Shown piece after piece: positions 1 to 9,645 of a stretch of DNA of 64,000 nucleotides. Numbering within the stretch: position 1 is the stretch's first letter; every line of letters starts with the position of its first letter. A model generated the notes under the pieces. It did no database searches. It had not been told where the DNA came from and saw only the letters and a program-made list of their open reading frames with translations. The position numbers and the translations under genes were made by a program. The DNA is from CADEDH01 sp041394285 (GTDB lineage: Bacteria; Actinomycetota; Acidimicrobiia; Acidimicrobiales; SZUA-35): assembly GCA_041394285.1 (NCBI GenBank), contig JAWKIL010000004.1:248001-312000 (forward strand). The letters run 5' to 3'.

Positions 1-1691
1 CGGCGAGCATGATCGACAACGAGTGAGACCACTGACCCCACGACGTCGGACGGTGGCTCCGCCGTCCAGGTCTATGACCGCCGCGTCGTCACGAGCATCG
101 ACCCGCAGGACCACGCGGGCCACCGGTTGCACTGCGCCGGTGCGGAGCCCGTTGCGTAGCTCCACGTGCTGTTTCTTCCCACTGGTGGTGCGGGGCAGGC
201 CGGCCCGCCGCACGAGGAGGATCTCGTCGAGTCCGACCTCCAGATCGGACGCTGAGCGACGGAGCGCAGCCAGGAGCCCGTCGTCGTCGCCCCGCCGGCC
301 CCGTTCGACCACCGCCATCACCCGGTCACCGTGGAATGCGCTCTGGACGATGACGCAACGGTCGACCGGGACACCGGCACCGTGCGCCAACTGGGCCTCG
401 AGCGCGGCGGCTGACCAATTTCTCCCGTGGCGGATGATGACATTCTTCAGCCGGTCCACCAGGTACAGCTCGCCGTTGAGCGTCACACCTAGGTCGCCCG
501 TGGCGCAGCGGCCGCCGGCGAACGGCTCGATCGTGCCGTCGGTCGGCGGCCGGGAGACACGGACGGACCGCTCACGACCACCTCACCGCAGCGGCCGTCT
601 TCGAGGCTGCGTCGTCCCGTCAGGCCCCACGATTTCCATGGCCACGCCGTCGATGGCGGGACCGAGGCAAACCGTCGCCACCGGCCCTACCGCGCCGTCG
701 TCGACGGTACGGGTCCGGGCGCCGGTCGCCGGGGCCAGCGACACGACCAGCGTAGCCTCGGCCAACCCGTACCCAGGGCGGATCGCCTGGGGGCGCAGCC
801 CCAGAGGGCCAGCGTCTGCTGGAACTGCTCGACGGTGGCCATGTCGACCGGCTCGGCTCCGGTGAGGCGGGTGTGCCATCCCGACAGGTCAGTCCCTGCT
901 GTCGGGAGAGGTCCACCCGGCGCACGACTTGATCGAGAGCGAAGTTCGGCCCGGCCGACACCGCCCTCGGGCTCTGATCGATGGCGATCAGCCAGTGGGC
1001 GGGATCAGCGAGGAAATCGAACGGGCTGAGCAGGCGCAGGTGGCAGCCGGCGAGCAGCGACGTGAGGGCTGAGCCCACCAACGCGAGGTCGTGGTAGGCG
1101 GCAGCCAACACGAGGTGGTCTCGGCGGTGATCCCGACAGCAGTGAAGGCGTCGATGTTCGCCGAGGCGTTGGCCGCCGTGATCACCACCGGACGGGGGTC
1201 ACCGGTCGAGCCGCTCGTGAGCTGGAGGTGGAGCGGGGCGGTTGCCGGCCGATCGAGCCGGTCGAGCCGGTCCGCCAGGTCTCCGACTGCGGTCCGGGGC
1301 ACCGCATCCGGTTCCGACGGCGCCAGGAGCCAGCCATGCGCCGGCACCGGGATCGATGACTGGCTCGTCCCCGGCCATCGCCACCGCCAACAGGCCGTCG
1401 GGCACCTGGCGGCGGGCCGCGGCCAGCCGTCGGGCGACGTCGGCCGCCCGGTCGAGCGCGCCGGTCGGACGGGGAGGATGAGAGGTACGCCTCAGCCATG
1501 GCAGCAGCGAGGTACCCAAGCCACAACTGTTCTGGTCCGGCCCCCGCCACGAGGACGGGTCGGCCTGGGGCGACCCCACCCTCGATCAGGGCCTGGGCCC
1601 AGTCGCAGCGACGCAGAACGTGGGCGGCAGTTTCAGCATCGAAACAAGCGCGAACGGCGGTTGGTACATCCCACGGTGAACGAAGGGTCAT
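1..1691 (-). pseudogene. Fatty acyl-AMP ligase-type adenylating enzyme, reading frame broken, runs off the left edge
   Basis: Pieces of one adenylate-forming enzyme lie in the right order on the minus strand but in different frames. The start region reads MTLRSPWDVPTAVRAC at 1691. The P-loop LTSGSTGDPRPV lies near 1220-1185, YHDLALVGS and SAGPNFALDQVVRR near 1096-915, PGYGLAEATLVVS near 777-735, TGDLG and DRLKNVIIRHGRNW near 505-415, and the lysine motif LPRTTSGKK near 200-171. This motif set, especially GPNFALDQVVRR and RHGRNW, fits fatty acyl-AMP ligases that load lipids onto carrier proteins. At least five frame changes are needed, including a stop at 583-585 inside otherwise conserved sequence. 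The last frame is open to base 1, so the true end lies outside. The damage could be real decay or poor sequence quality; I favour the latter because the next gene shows the same pattern. Confidence 0.75.
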
Positions 1692-1885
1692 CGAGGAAGC
1701 GGCGAAGAGCGGCGGGAAATGAACGTGCGGCGGATCGATTTGTCATTAGATGTAATACGATGCGCTCTGGCGCAGTCGTGCGAACTGCACACTAGTCGAA
1801 GCCCGAACGGAACCGCCGGTTTCTCGTGTCATCAGTCTTCATGACGGGATAAAGCCGCCGCTGATGCAACGTAAACGCCGGCGCC

Positions 1886-4800
1886 TCAGCCGTGAACGCT
1901 CGTGCCCAACCGCCGCAGGAGCTCGGACTCGGCGGCATCGGCTGGAGCCGGGCGGGCGAAGTAGAACCCCTGGGCATGCTCGCAGTGCAGCTCTCGGAGC
2001 GCCGCAGCCTGAGCACCCGACTCGATTCCCTCCGCCACCACCCGTAGGCCGGTACTGACCGCCATGTCCCGACTGATCAGTGGACCTGCGCTGCCGCCCG
2101 GTCGGCCGCATCAGGCCGTCGAGCCCGCTGACCAGCGACCGGTCGATCTTGACCCCGGTGAAGGGAAGGCTCTGGGCGCGGCGTATGAGGCGAACCCAGT
2201 GCCGAAGTCATCGGCGATGCAGCCGACGAGCCCGGATCTCTGCAGCGGGCCCACCAGTTCAGGGGAGTCTTCCACCACGACGCTCTCGGTCAGCTCCACC
2301 ACCACCGACCCGGGCGCCACACCGGCCCGGTCGATGGCGGCCCGCAGATCGTCCACCACATGCTCGTCCTCGAGTTGGCGCCCAGAGACGTTGATGCTCA
2401 TCGACAGCATCTCGCCGGCGGGCAGGAGGTCCTGCCAGCGGCGGAGTTGCCCCAGGGCCTCGTCCATCAACCACCGCCCGATCGGCACGATGAGCCCGGT
2501 CTCCTCGGCCAGTGGTATGAACGTACCCGGACCCACCATGCCCCGCATCCGGTGGTTCCAGCGCATTAGCGCCTCGAAGCCGGCGATCGTCCCTCGAGCC
2601 AGGTCGACGACCGGTTGGTAGTGGAGCAGCAGCTCATCCGCTCCACCGCCCGAATTCCAGGTCGGCCTTGAGCTCGAGACGCTCAGGCTGCACCTTCATG
2701 CATCAGTCGTCGAACACCGCGACCCTGCCCTTGCCCCGACTTCTTGGCCCCGTACATGGCCAGGTCGGCGTTACGCAGCAGGGTCTCGGCTGGCCGACCC
2801 GCCGTCGACAGTGAAGGCGATACCCACTGAGGCGTGCAGTGAGATCTCACGATCCGAGATCGTGATCGGGGCCTCGATCTCCCGTAGCAGGCGCTGCGCC
2901 GTGGTCAGCACCGAAGCCCGTTCAGCTCCCTCCAGGAGCTGGCAGGCTCATCGCCCCCGAGTCCGGGCCGCCATGTCGCCGGGACGGAGCGTGCCGGTGA
3001 GGCGGGCGGAAGGTGCCGCAGCAGCTCGTCGCCGTCGAATGGCCCAGGCTGTCGTTGATCGTCTTGAAGTCGTCGAGGTCGATCACGATCATGGCCAGCC
3101 CTTGGTCGCCGCCCGTCCCCATCGTTGCCTCGATACGTTGGCGCAGCGACACGGTTGGGCAGCCGGTGAGATCGTCGTGGGTGCCTGGTGCCGCAGGCTC
3201 TGTTTCCAGGTTCCGGCGCTCGGCGTCGTCATGGCGTTGTTTGATGCTACCACTCGGTTCGACGGTACGGGCCAGTCACCTCAGTGTCAGTTGTCGTCTG
3301 CTCAGGCGGAGGTGGCGGCCTGGCTTGGCCGGTTCGCCGCTCACATTGCAACGATCGCCAAAAAGGCTGCCAGTCGCCGGACGGACGATCGACCCGCGGA
3401 CGTCGTCCTCGGGCGGGATGCGGTGCAGAGTCCGGCTGACCGACGGCGACGCCCAGGAGACGATCCCGGTGGCATCGAGCACGGCCACGAGGTCGCTGGC
3501 GTGCTGCACGAGCGAACGGAACCGGGCCTCAGCTTCGCTCAGGTCCAGCTGGGCCTGCTTGCGGCCCGAGATCTCGCTGGCTGTGATCACCGTGCCGCGG
3601 ATCTCCGGCTCATCCGTGCCAATCGGCGGCCGAGATCTCGAACCAGCGACTGACCCCATCGCCGGTTACGAGCTGGAGCTCCGCCAGCTCCTGGCCCGGT
3701 CGCTCGACCAGAGCCCAGAACCGCTCCAGGTGATCGGGCACGACCAGCTCGGCGTACGATCGGCCGACGATGTCACCCTCGCTGCGATTGAGGAGGCGGG
3801 GACCGGCGGGGCTGACGAACCGGACGACGTGGTCGCTGTCGACTACCATCACGATGTCGGTGGAGCGTTCCACCAGAGCCCGGAACCGGCGCTCCGACCG
3901 CTCTCGCACCAGGTCCTCCCGCAACGCCGCCGATTCCAGGGCACGGGACAGGTCGTGCACGAGGCGGGTCACCCGGCCCAGCTCCAGTGGATCGGGACGC
4001 GACGTGCAGCCGATCGTGACCACACCGGCATGAACCTCCCCCGCGCTGAAATGCAGGTCGATCACCAGGTCGCCGTGGCGCCACTCCCACTCGTCGCCCG
4101 GCCCGATGGGAGGTGCGGTGGCCACGGGACGGGGTATCCCTGGGCCCCGCCGGGCCACGGACACCCACCCGTCCTCGCCCCATGAATGCAGCGAGGCCCA
4201 CCGCAGCGGCCCGACCAGAGCCGCCGCCCCGTCCAGGACGGCGATGGCCATCTGGCTCAGATCGGGAGCTGCCACCAGTGACGCCTCGGCACCGGCCAGT
4301 GCCTGATCGAGGTCGGCCACGTGCTCCCGATCCTTGGCCAGCGACCAGATGCGCAGCATCACCATCGCCGAGAGCACGGCCCACACGCCGACGATGGCCG
4401 CCGACTCCACGTTGGCCCTACGTGCCGGCTCGGCCAGCAGCAGCACCGGCGGGATGAGAACGGCGATGGTCATGGCCACGAGCCGCCGTCGGGTGACACG
4501 GGGAGTGACGTCCACCGGTGGCTCGGTGAGGTGGGCCATCGTCGGGTGGAGGGCGGCGGCCGCAGTGAACAGCACGGCGAGGGCGGCGATGAGGGTGCTC
4601 GCCAGCTCGGAGCCGGGCAGGCGGACGCGGCCGGACAGGTCCAGCTCGAGTGCTGCCTCCGACAGGAAGCCGCCGGACACGGCGATCGAAAGCAACCGGT
4701 AGGCCACAGGCCGGGAGCCGGGGCCGATGGCGACCCGCACGGTCACGAACCCCAGCGCCAGCGACACGAGGGTGAAGCAGATGCCGGTGGCCTTTCCCAG

Positions 4801-5262
4801 CGGGGACAGCACTTCGCTGTGCAGATAGCTCGACATGAACACGGCCCAGGCCAGGGCCCCGACGCCACCCATGCTGATCGCTGCGTCGAGAGTGATGGTG
4901 CGGTCGCGACTGGCCTGGCGGGCCCGCGCCATGAGTCCCACGGCGGCGACGGAGCCGAGGTAGCCGATGAGGTCGAACGGCTCCTGCCAGCCAGGAAATG
5001 GGGCAGCGGCCAGTGGATCGGCCGGCAGAGTAAGCTCGGCAGCCACACCACCCAGCAGGAAGCTGGCGACGGCGGCGGCGAAGAGGTACCAGATCGCAGC
5101 CCGTCGAGGCTTGTAGTGTCGGGCTCCGCTGACCATCGCCGCCACCGACGCCAACCCCACCACAAAAAAGGCGATGCCCACGCCATCGAGGCCGAAGGGC
5201 GTCGAGAGCGCGATCAGAGCCAGGCCAAGCCCGAGGAATCGCTTCCAGCCCAGTCGGATCAT
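1886..5262 (-). pseudogene. Membrane PAS-PAS-GGDEF-EAL cyclic-di-GMP protein with frameshifts in its C-terminal half
   Basis: The N-terminal part is intact from ATG 5262 (or GTG 5310): many hydrophobic segments over about 330 residues, a linker, then a PAS domain (FRALVERSTDIVMVVDSDHV). At about 3630 the frame changes. The continuation carries a second PAS (RFRSLVQHASDLVAVLDATG), a GGDEF domain (AMIVIDLDDFKTINDSLGH, then GGDEP near 2955 where GGDEF is expected) and an EAL domain (FEALMRW near 2575, LSMSINVSGRQL, ADDFGTGFASY). The EAL end reads VAEGIES and QGFYFARP and stops at 1886-1888. Several frame changes are needed between 3630 and 1886. In families of this kind the GGDEF domain makes, and the EAL domain degrades, cyclic di-GMP in response to signals sensed by the membrane and PAS parts. 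As given it cannot be translated through. Confidence 0.75.
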
Positions 5263-5331
5263 ATGTTCCGGGTCGGCAACCCCGGCACCAGATCGAGACG
5301 TTACAAGCACGCTGAGCCGTCCGGCCCACGG

Positions 5332-5357
5332 CCCGGTGGGCCCTCCGGCCCACCGGG
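5332..5357. promoter_or_regulatory. Perfect 11-bp inverted repeat between divergent genes
   Basis: Arms CCCGGTGGGCC and GGCCCACCGGG are separated by CTCC. It lies between the divergent membrane PAS protein and soxA, so it is not at the end of either gene. It could be an operator or an RNA hairpin in a leader; nothing in the sequence decides. Confidence 0.4.
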
Positions 5358-5391
5358 CCGGGCGGGGCCGGACCCGCCCACCGGGACGGGC

Positions 5392-5397
5392 TAGGGT
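5392..5397 (+). promoter_or_regulatory. Leaderless -10 hexamer TAGGGT for soxA
   Basis: TAGGGT lies 8 bases before the GTG at 5406, the spacing expected if transcription starts at the start codon. No Shine-Dalgarno sequence is evident. Confidence 0.5.
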
Positions 5398-5405
5398 GGA
5401 CGGCC

Positions 5406-7718
5406 GTGCCCCACCTGGTGATCGACGGGCGGCCGGTCGAGCTGGCCGACGGCGACGACGTGCTCACCGCTGCGCTCCGGGCCGGCATCACCCTGCCCGG
5501 CACCCTGTGCGGGGCCGGCGACTGCCCCAACTGCCTGGCCGAGATCGACGGGGTCGCCTACACCCGCCTGTGCCGCACCCCGGCCCGGCCGGGGGCGGTG
5601 GTGCGGCTCCAGCCGGCCCACCCCGCTCCCCCACCCGAGCTGCCGTCGGCCCCGCTGGGGCGGCGGGTGGCGACCGAGCTCGTCGAGGTCGACGTGGCCG
5701 TGGTGGGCGGCGGTTCGGCCGGGCGGGCCGAGGCGGCCCGCCTGGAGGCGGAGGGCCGCCGGGTGTTGCTGCTCGACGACGGTGTGGGCGGCGGCGGCAG
5801 CAGCGGAGGTGGCGGGGGCGCGGGTGCCAGCCACGAGGTGGCCGGCCTCTACGAAGGCCCGGAGCTGCTCGTCCGCTCCACCCACGGCACGATGCTGCGG
5901 GTGGAGGCCCGCGAGGTGGTGGTGGCCACCGGCGCCGCCGAGATCCACCCGGTCTGCCCCGGCAACCGGCTGGCCGGCCTGGTGACGGCCCGGGCCGCCA
6001 CCCGCCTGGCCGCCGCCGGGGTGGACCTGGGACGGGTGGTGGCCGTCGGCACCCCGCCGGAGCCGGCGCCGGGGCTCAGCGTCATGGCGGCCGAGGGCGA
6101 GCTGGTGCGGTTCGAAGCGACTCCCGGCGCCGACGTGCGCACCGCCGGGCGGGTGGGCGCGGTCGTGGTCCGCCGGGCCGACGGCACCGAGGCCCGCCAC
6201 CCGTGCGACACGGTGACGCTGGGTCTGGGCCTCACGCCCCGGGCCGTGCTGGCCGGCATGGGCCAGGGCTTCGCCGTGCGGGTGGTCGGCGAGGCGGCGG
6301 AGCCCGCCGTGCTGCCACCCCCACCCGTCGAGGGCGTGGTGTGCCCCTGCTCGGGCACCACCGTGGCCGACCTGGAGGCCGTGTGGGATCGGGGCTTTCG
6401 GGAGTTGGAGCTGGTCAAGCGGGCCTCCCTGGCCGGCACCGGCACCTGCCAGGGCTCGGTGTGCATGCCCCACGTCCGCTCCTTCCTCGCCGCCCGGGGC
6501 GTGGCCGACCAGGGCTCGTTCACCCCCCGCCCGCTGGTGCGCCAGATCACGATGGCCGAGGCGGCCGCCGGCTGGGCCCCGCCGCCCGTTCGCCGCACCG
6601 CCCTCGACGGCGAGCACCGGGCTCTCGGCGCCCGGATGGACCGCTTCGGCGGCTGGTGGCGCCCCTGGCGCTACGGCGATCCGCTCCAGGAGTACTGGGC
6701 GGTCCGGGAGGGCGTGTCACTGGGCGACGTCGGCACCCTGGGGAAGTTCCTGCTGGCCGGGCCGGACGTGCTCGACCTCCTGGAGCACCTCTACCCGGTC
6801 CCGGTCGCCGACCTGCCGGTGGGCCGCTGTCGCTACGCCCTCAACCTGGCCGAGTCGGGGGCCGTGCTCGACGACGGCATCGTCTGCCGGCTGGACGAGC
6901 ACCGGTTCCTGCTCACGTTCACCACCGGCGGAGCCGGGTTCGCCGAGGCGTGGCTGCGGGACTGGACGGCCGCCGTCGCCCCCCGGGTCCACATCCTCGA
7001 CCGCACCCAGAGCTGGGGGGCCATCAACGTCACGGGGCCCCTGGCCGGCGAGCTGCTGGCCCGGCTGGGCCCGTCCGATCCCCCGCCCCCCTTCCTCGGC
7101 CACGTCGAGACGTCGGTGTCCGGCGTGCCCTGCCATGTGCTGCGCCTCGGCTTCACCGGTGAGGTGAGCTACGAGCTGCACCACGACATCAGCCGCTCGG
7201 TGGAGCTGTGGCGGGCCCTGCTGGCCGCCGGCCGCGACCTCGGGGTGAAGCCCCACGGGATCGACACCCTGTTCACCCTGCGACTGGAGAAGGGCCACGT
7301 GATCGTGGGCATGGACACCGAGCCCGATTCCACCCCCCGCCGGCTGGGCCTGGACCGGGCGGTGAAGCTGGAGGCCAAGGGCGACTTCGTCGGCCGGGCC
7401 GCCCTCGAGCGCACCGCCGGCATCCCACCCGACCGCCGGCTGGTGGGGTTGGTCCCGGCCGGCGACGGGCCGGGCTGGCCTCCGGGGGCCGCCCCCGACG
7501 AGGGAGCCGTGATCCGGTCGGGACCGGGCCTCGACCACGCCGGCCACGTCACCTCGTCGCGCTGGTCGCCGATGCTCGGCCACCCGGTGCTGCTGGGCTG
7601 GGTGGCGCTCGACGAGGGCGACGGCCAGCCCCGGCCCGACCTCACGATCGACGGCCGCCCGGTACGGGTCGCCCCCACGCCGTTCCTCGATCCGGAGGGC
7701 CGCCGTGCCCGGGCCTGA
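5406..7718 (+). CDS. soxA: Sarcosine oxidase alpha-like flavoprotein with two [2Fe-2S]-type cysteine motifs
   Basis: A 770-residue protein related to the alpha subunit of heterotetrameric sarcosine oxidase, which demethylates sarcosine and passes the C1 unit to tetrahydrofolate. An N-terminal ferredoxin-like domain has Cys35, Cys40, Cys43 and Cys56 in plant-type [2Fe-2S] spacing. A dinucleotide fold follows (VVGGGSAG, about 99-106), with a glycine-rich stretch at 127-139 and ATG motif VVVATGAAE near 171. A BFD-like motif is CPC (313-315) with CQGSVC (348-353). The rest, about 400-770, is a GcvT-type aminomethyltransferase domain ending in the SRWSPMLG region. Usual alpha subunits are near 970-1000 residues, so the FAD/NAD region here is shortened. 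The Cys sets point to electron transfer rather than only oxygen use, so a dehydrogenase acting on sarcosine, dimethylglycine or a related N-methyl amino acid is possible. Three subunit genes follow directly. Confidence 0.85.
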   Translation: MPHLVIDGRPVELADGDDVLTAALRAGITLPGTLCGAGDCPNCLAEIDGVAYTRLCRTPARPGAVVRLQPAHPAPPPELPSAPLGRRVATELVEVDVAVVGGGSAGRAEAARLEAEGRRVLLLDDGVGGGGSSGGGGGAGASHEVAGLYEGPELLVRSTHGTMLRVEAREVVVATGAAEIHPVCPGNRLAGLVTARAATRLAAAGVDLGRVVAVGTPPEPAPGLSVMAAEGELVRFEATPGADVRTAGRVGAVVVRRADGTEARHPCDTVTLGLGLTPRAVLAGMGQGFAVRVVGEAAEPAVLPPPPVEGVVCPCSGTTVADLEAVWDRGFRELELVKRASLAGTGTCQGSVCMPHVRSFLAARGVADQGSFTPRPLVRQITMAEAAAGWAPPPVRRTALDGEHRALGARMDRFGGWWRPWRYGDPLQEYWAVREGVSLGDVGTLGKFLLAGPDVLDLLEHLYPVPVADLPVGRCRYALNLAESGAVLDDGIVCRLDEHRFLLTFTTGGAGFAEAWLRDWTAAVAPRVHILDRTQSWGAINVTGPLAGELLARLGPSDPPPPFLGHVETSVSGVPCHVLRLGFTGEVSYELHHDISRSVELWRALLAAGRDLGVKPHGIDTLFTLRLEKGHVIVGMDTEPDSTPRRLGLDRAVKLEAKGDFVGRAALERTAGIPPDRRLVGLVPAGDGPGWPPGAAPDEGAVIRSGPGLDHAGHVTSSRWSPMLGHPVLLGWVALDEGDGQPRPDLTIDGRPVRVAPTPFLDPEGRRARA

Positions 7719-8157
7719 GGCGGTGGCCGTGATCCCCGCCCTGCGGGTGGTGGCCGACCCGGTGGTCCTCGACGGCGCCCTGGCGTGGGCCCTCGGGGCC
7801 CGATTGGCCGATCTGGGGGCGCGGGTGTTGCGCCTCGCCCCCGACGATCTGCTCGTGCTCAGCCCCGGGGCCGGCGGCGGCGTGCTCGGGGCGTTGCAGG
7901 AGGAGATCGCCGGCGTCGACCACCACGCCATCCTCGCCACCGAGGCCGGGTTCGCCGGCGCGTGGTGCTTCGCCGGCGACGTCCGCCGCTGGGTGGCGGC
8001 CAACGCCGACTGGCTGCTGCCCGCCGGCGACGGGCTGTCGCAGGGCCAGGTGGCCGGGCTGCCGGTGAAGATCCTGGTCGACGGGGACGACGCGCTCGTG
8101 CTCGCCCCCACGCCGATCGCCCACGAGCTGGCCCCGCGGCTGGAGTGGCCGGCGTGA
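7705..8157 (+). CDS. soxG: Sarcosine oxidase gamma subunit
   Basis: A 150-residue protein of SoxG type (GcvT-N-like fold), the small subunit that packs with the alpha subunit. The middle, EIAGVDHHAILATEAGFAGAWCF, and the conserved RRWVAANADWLLP fit the family weakly but clearly in this context. The GTG start at 7705 overlaps the end of soxA by 14 bases and has GGAGGG (7694-7699) in good position. Its stop overlaps the next start as GTGA. Assignment rests partly on its place between alpha and beta genes. Confidence 0.75.
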   Translation: MPGPEAVAVIPALRVVADPVVLDGALAWALGARLADLGARVLRLAPDDLLVLSPGAGGGVLGALQEEIAGVDHHAILATEAGFAGAWCFAGDVRRWVAANADWLLPAGDGLSQGQVAGLPVKILVDGDDALVLAPTPIAHELAPRLEWPA

Positions 8158-9395
8158 ACGAGCAGGTGGAGGAGGAGATCACCCTGCGGTGGGGTGGCGA
8201 GCCCCGGCCGAGCTACGACGTGGTGATCATCGGCGGCGGAGGCCACGGGCTCGCCACCGCCTACTACCTGGCCACCCGCCACGGGATCACGAACGTGGCG
8301 GTGGTCGAGCGCAACTGGATCGGCTCGGGCAACTCGGGCCGCAACACCACGATCATCCGCTCCAACTACGGCATCCCCGCCTCGGTCCGCTTCTACCAGC
8401 GCTCGGTGGAGCTGTACGCCGGGCTGGAAGCCGAGACCGGCCGGTCGGTGATGCACCGGCGCAAGGGCCTGCTGTGGATCCATCACAGCGAGACCGGCAT
8501 CCGGGCCGAACGGGCCCGGGCCCACCTCAACCAGGCCATGGGGGTGGAAACCGAGTTCGTGGGACCGGAGGAGATCCGGGCCATCGTGCCCGAGATCGAC
8601 CTCAGCGGCGGCGGCCGCTTCCCGGTGATGGGCGCCTCCCACCACCTGCCGGCCGCCACGGCCCGCCACGATCGGGTGGTGTGGGCCTTCGCCGAGGGGG
8701 CGGCGGCCCGGGGCGTGGACATCCTCCAGCACACCACGGTCACCGGCATCCGCACGGCCGGCCGCTCGGGCCCCGGCGCCGGCTCGGGCCAGGGCCGGGT
8801 GACCGGGGTGGACACCGACCGGGGATTCATCGCCGCCGGCACCGTGGTGTCGGCCACCGCCGGCCACACCACCACGATCACCGACATGGTCGGCCTGCGC
8901 ATGCCGATCCGCACCCATCAGCTCCAGGCCCTCGTCACCAACCAGTACCGCCAGACCTTCCACCCCATCGTGTTCTCAGCCGAGCTGGCGTTCTACGTGT
9001 CGCAGACGGCACGGGGCCAGATGCTGATGGGGGCGGAGTGGGAGCGCCAGCCGTCGTACTCCTACCGGTCGGGGTCGGAGTTCCTGCGGTCGTGCACGGC
9101 CAAGGCCATCACCCTCCTCCCCTTCCTCGGTGACCTCCGGGTGCTGCGCCAGTGGACCGGCGTGTGCGACATCTCGCCCGACTCGTCGCCGATCATGGGC
9201 TTCACCCCGGTCGACGGCTTCCTCGTCACCACCGGCTGGGGCACCTGGGGATTCAAGGGCATCCCGGCCGGGGGCGAGGCCTTGGCCGAGCTGATCGCCA
9301 CCGGCCGCACGCCGGCCCTGATCGCCCCCTTCGGGCTCGACCGCTTCGCCCGCGACCGCATCCTGTCCGACGCCGGCTCGGCCGGCACCCAGTAG
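8154..9395 (+). CDS. soxB: Sarcosine oxidase beta subunit, FAD-dependent
   Basis: A 413-residue DAO-type flavoprotein, the catalytic subunit where the amine is oxidised. It has VVIIGGGGHGLATAYYLA near residues 22-40, the flavin-binding GSGNSGRNTTIIRSNY just after, and the C-terminal GWGTWGFKGIPAGG. The SGRNTTIIRSNY stretch matches the beta subunit of the heterotetrameric enzyme well. The start is the GTG at 8154, overlapping the soxG stop as GTGA, with GGAGTGG upstream; a longer open frame upstream is out of register with the coding pattern. Length is normal. The order alpha-gamma-beta-delta differs from the common beta-delta-alpha-gamma order. Confidence 0.9.
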   Translation: MNEQVEEEITLRWGGEPRPSYDVVIIGGGGHGLATAYYLATRHGITNVAVVERNWIGSGNSGRNTTIIRSNYGIPASVRFYQRSVELYAGLEAETGRSVMHRRKGLLWIHHSETGIRAERARAHLNQAMGVETEFVGPEEIRAIVPEIDLSGGGRFPVMGASHHLPAATARHDRVVWAFAEGAAARGVDILQHTTVTGIRTAGRSGPGAGSGQGRVTGVDTDRGFIAAGTVVSATAGHTTTITDMVGLRMPIRTHQLQALVTNQYRQTFHPIVFSAELAFYVSQTARGQMLMGAEWERQPSYSYRSGSEFLRSCTAKAITLLPFLGDLRVLRQWTGVCDISPDSSPIMGFTPVDGFLVTTGWGTWGFKGIPAGGEALAELIATGRTPALIAPFGLDRFARDRILSDAGSAGTQ

Positions 9396-9409
9396 GAGGC
9401 CGCTCCCCC

Positions 9410-9622
9410 ATGAAGCTGCACTGCCCCCACTGCGGTTCCCGCTCGGTCGAGGAGTTCCGCCACGGCGAGATCCCCCAGGTACCCGATCACCTGAGCGACC
9501 CGGGCCAGCGCGATCTCGACCGGGTGTGGAACCGGTCCAACCCGCAGGGACCCACCGTCGAGGCGTGGTTCCACGAGCAGGGCTGCCGCCGCTGGTTCCG
9601 CCACGAGCGCGACACGAGCTGA
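9410..9622 (+). CDS. soxD: Sarcosine oxidase delta subunit, zinc-binding
   Basis: A 70-residue protein with Cys5, Cys8 (CPHCGSR), His55 and Cys59 (FHEQGCRRWF). This is the zinc-binding set of the SoxD subunit of heterotetrameric sarcosine oxidase, which stabilises the complex. It starts 14 bases after soxB and has AGTAGGAGG upstream. The protein is short, without the C-terminal extension seen in some relatives, but all four ligands are present. It completes the four-subunit set begun at 5406. Confidence 0.9.
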   Translation: MKLHCPHCGSRSVEEFRHGEIPQVPDHLSDPGQRDLDRVWNRSNPQGPTVEAWFHEQGCRRWFRHERDTS

Positions 9623-9632
9623 ACGGGCCGGG

Positions 9633-9638
9633 TAGCCT
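9633..9638 (+). promoter_or_regulatory. Leaderless -10 hexamer TAGCCT for the L,D-transpeptidase gene
   Basis: TAGCCT lies 7 bases before the GTG at 9646 and just after the soxD stop. It supports an independent, leaderless transcript for the next gene. Confidence 0.45.
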
Positions 9639-9645
9639 CGGGGCC

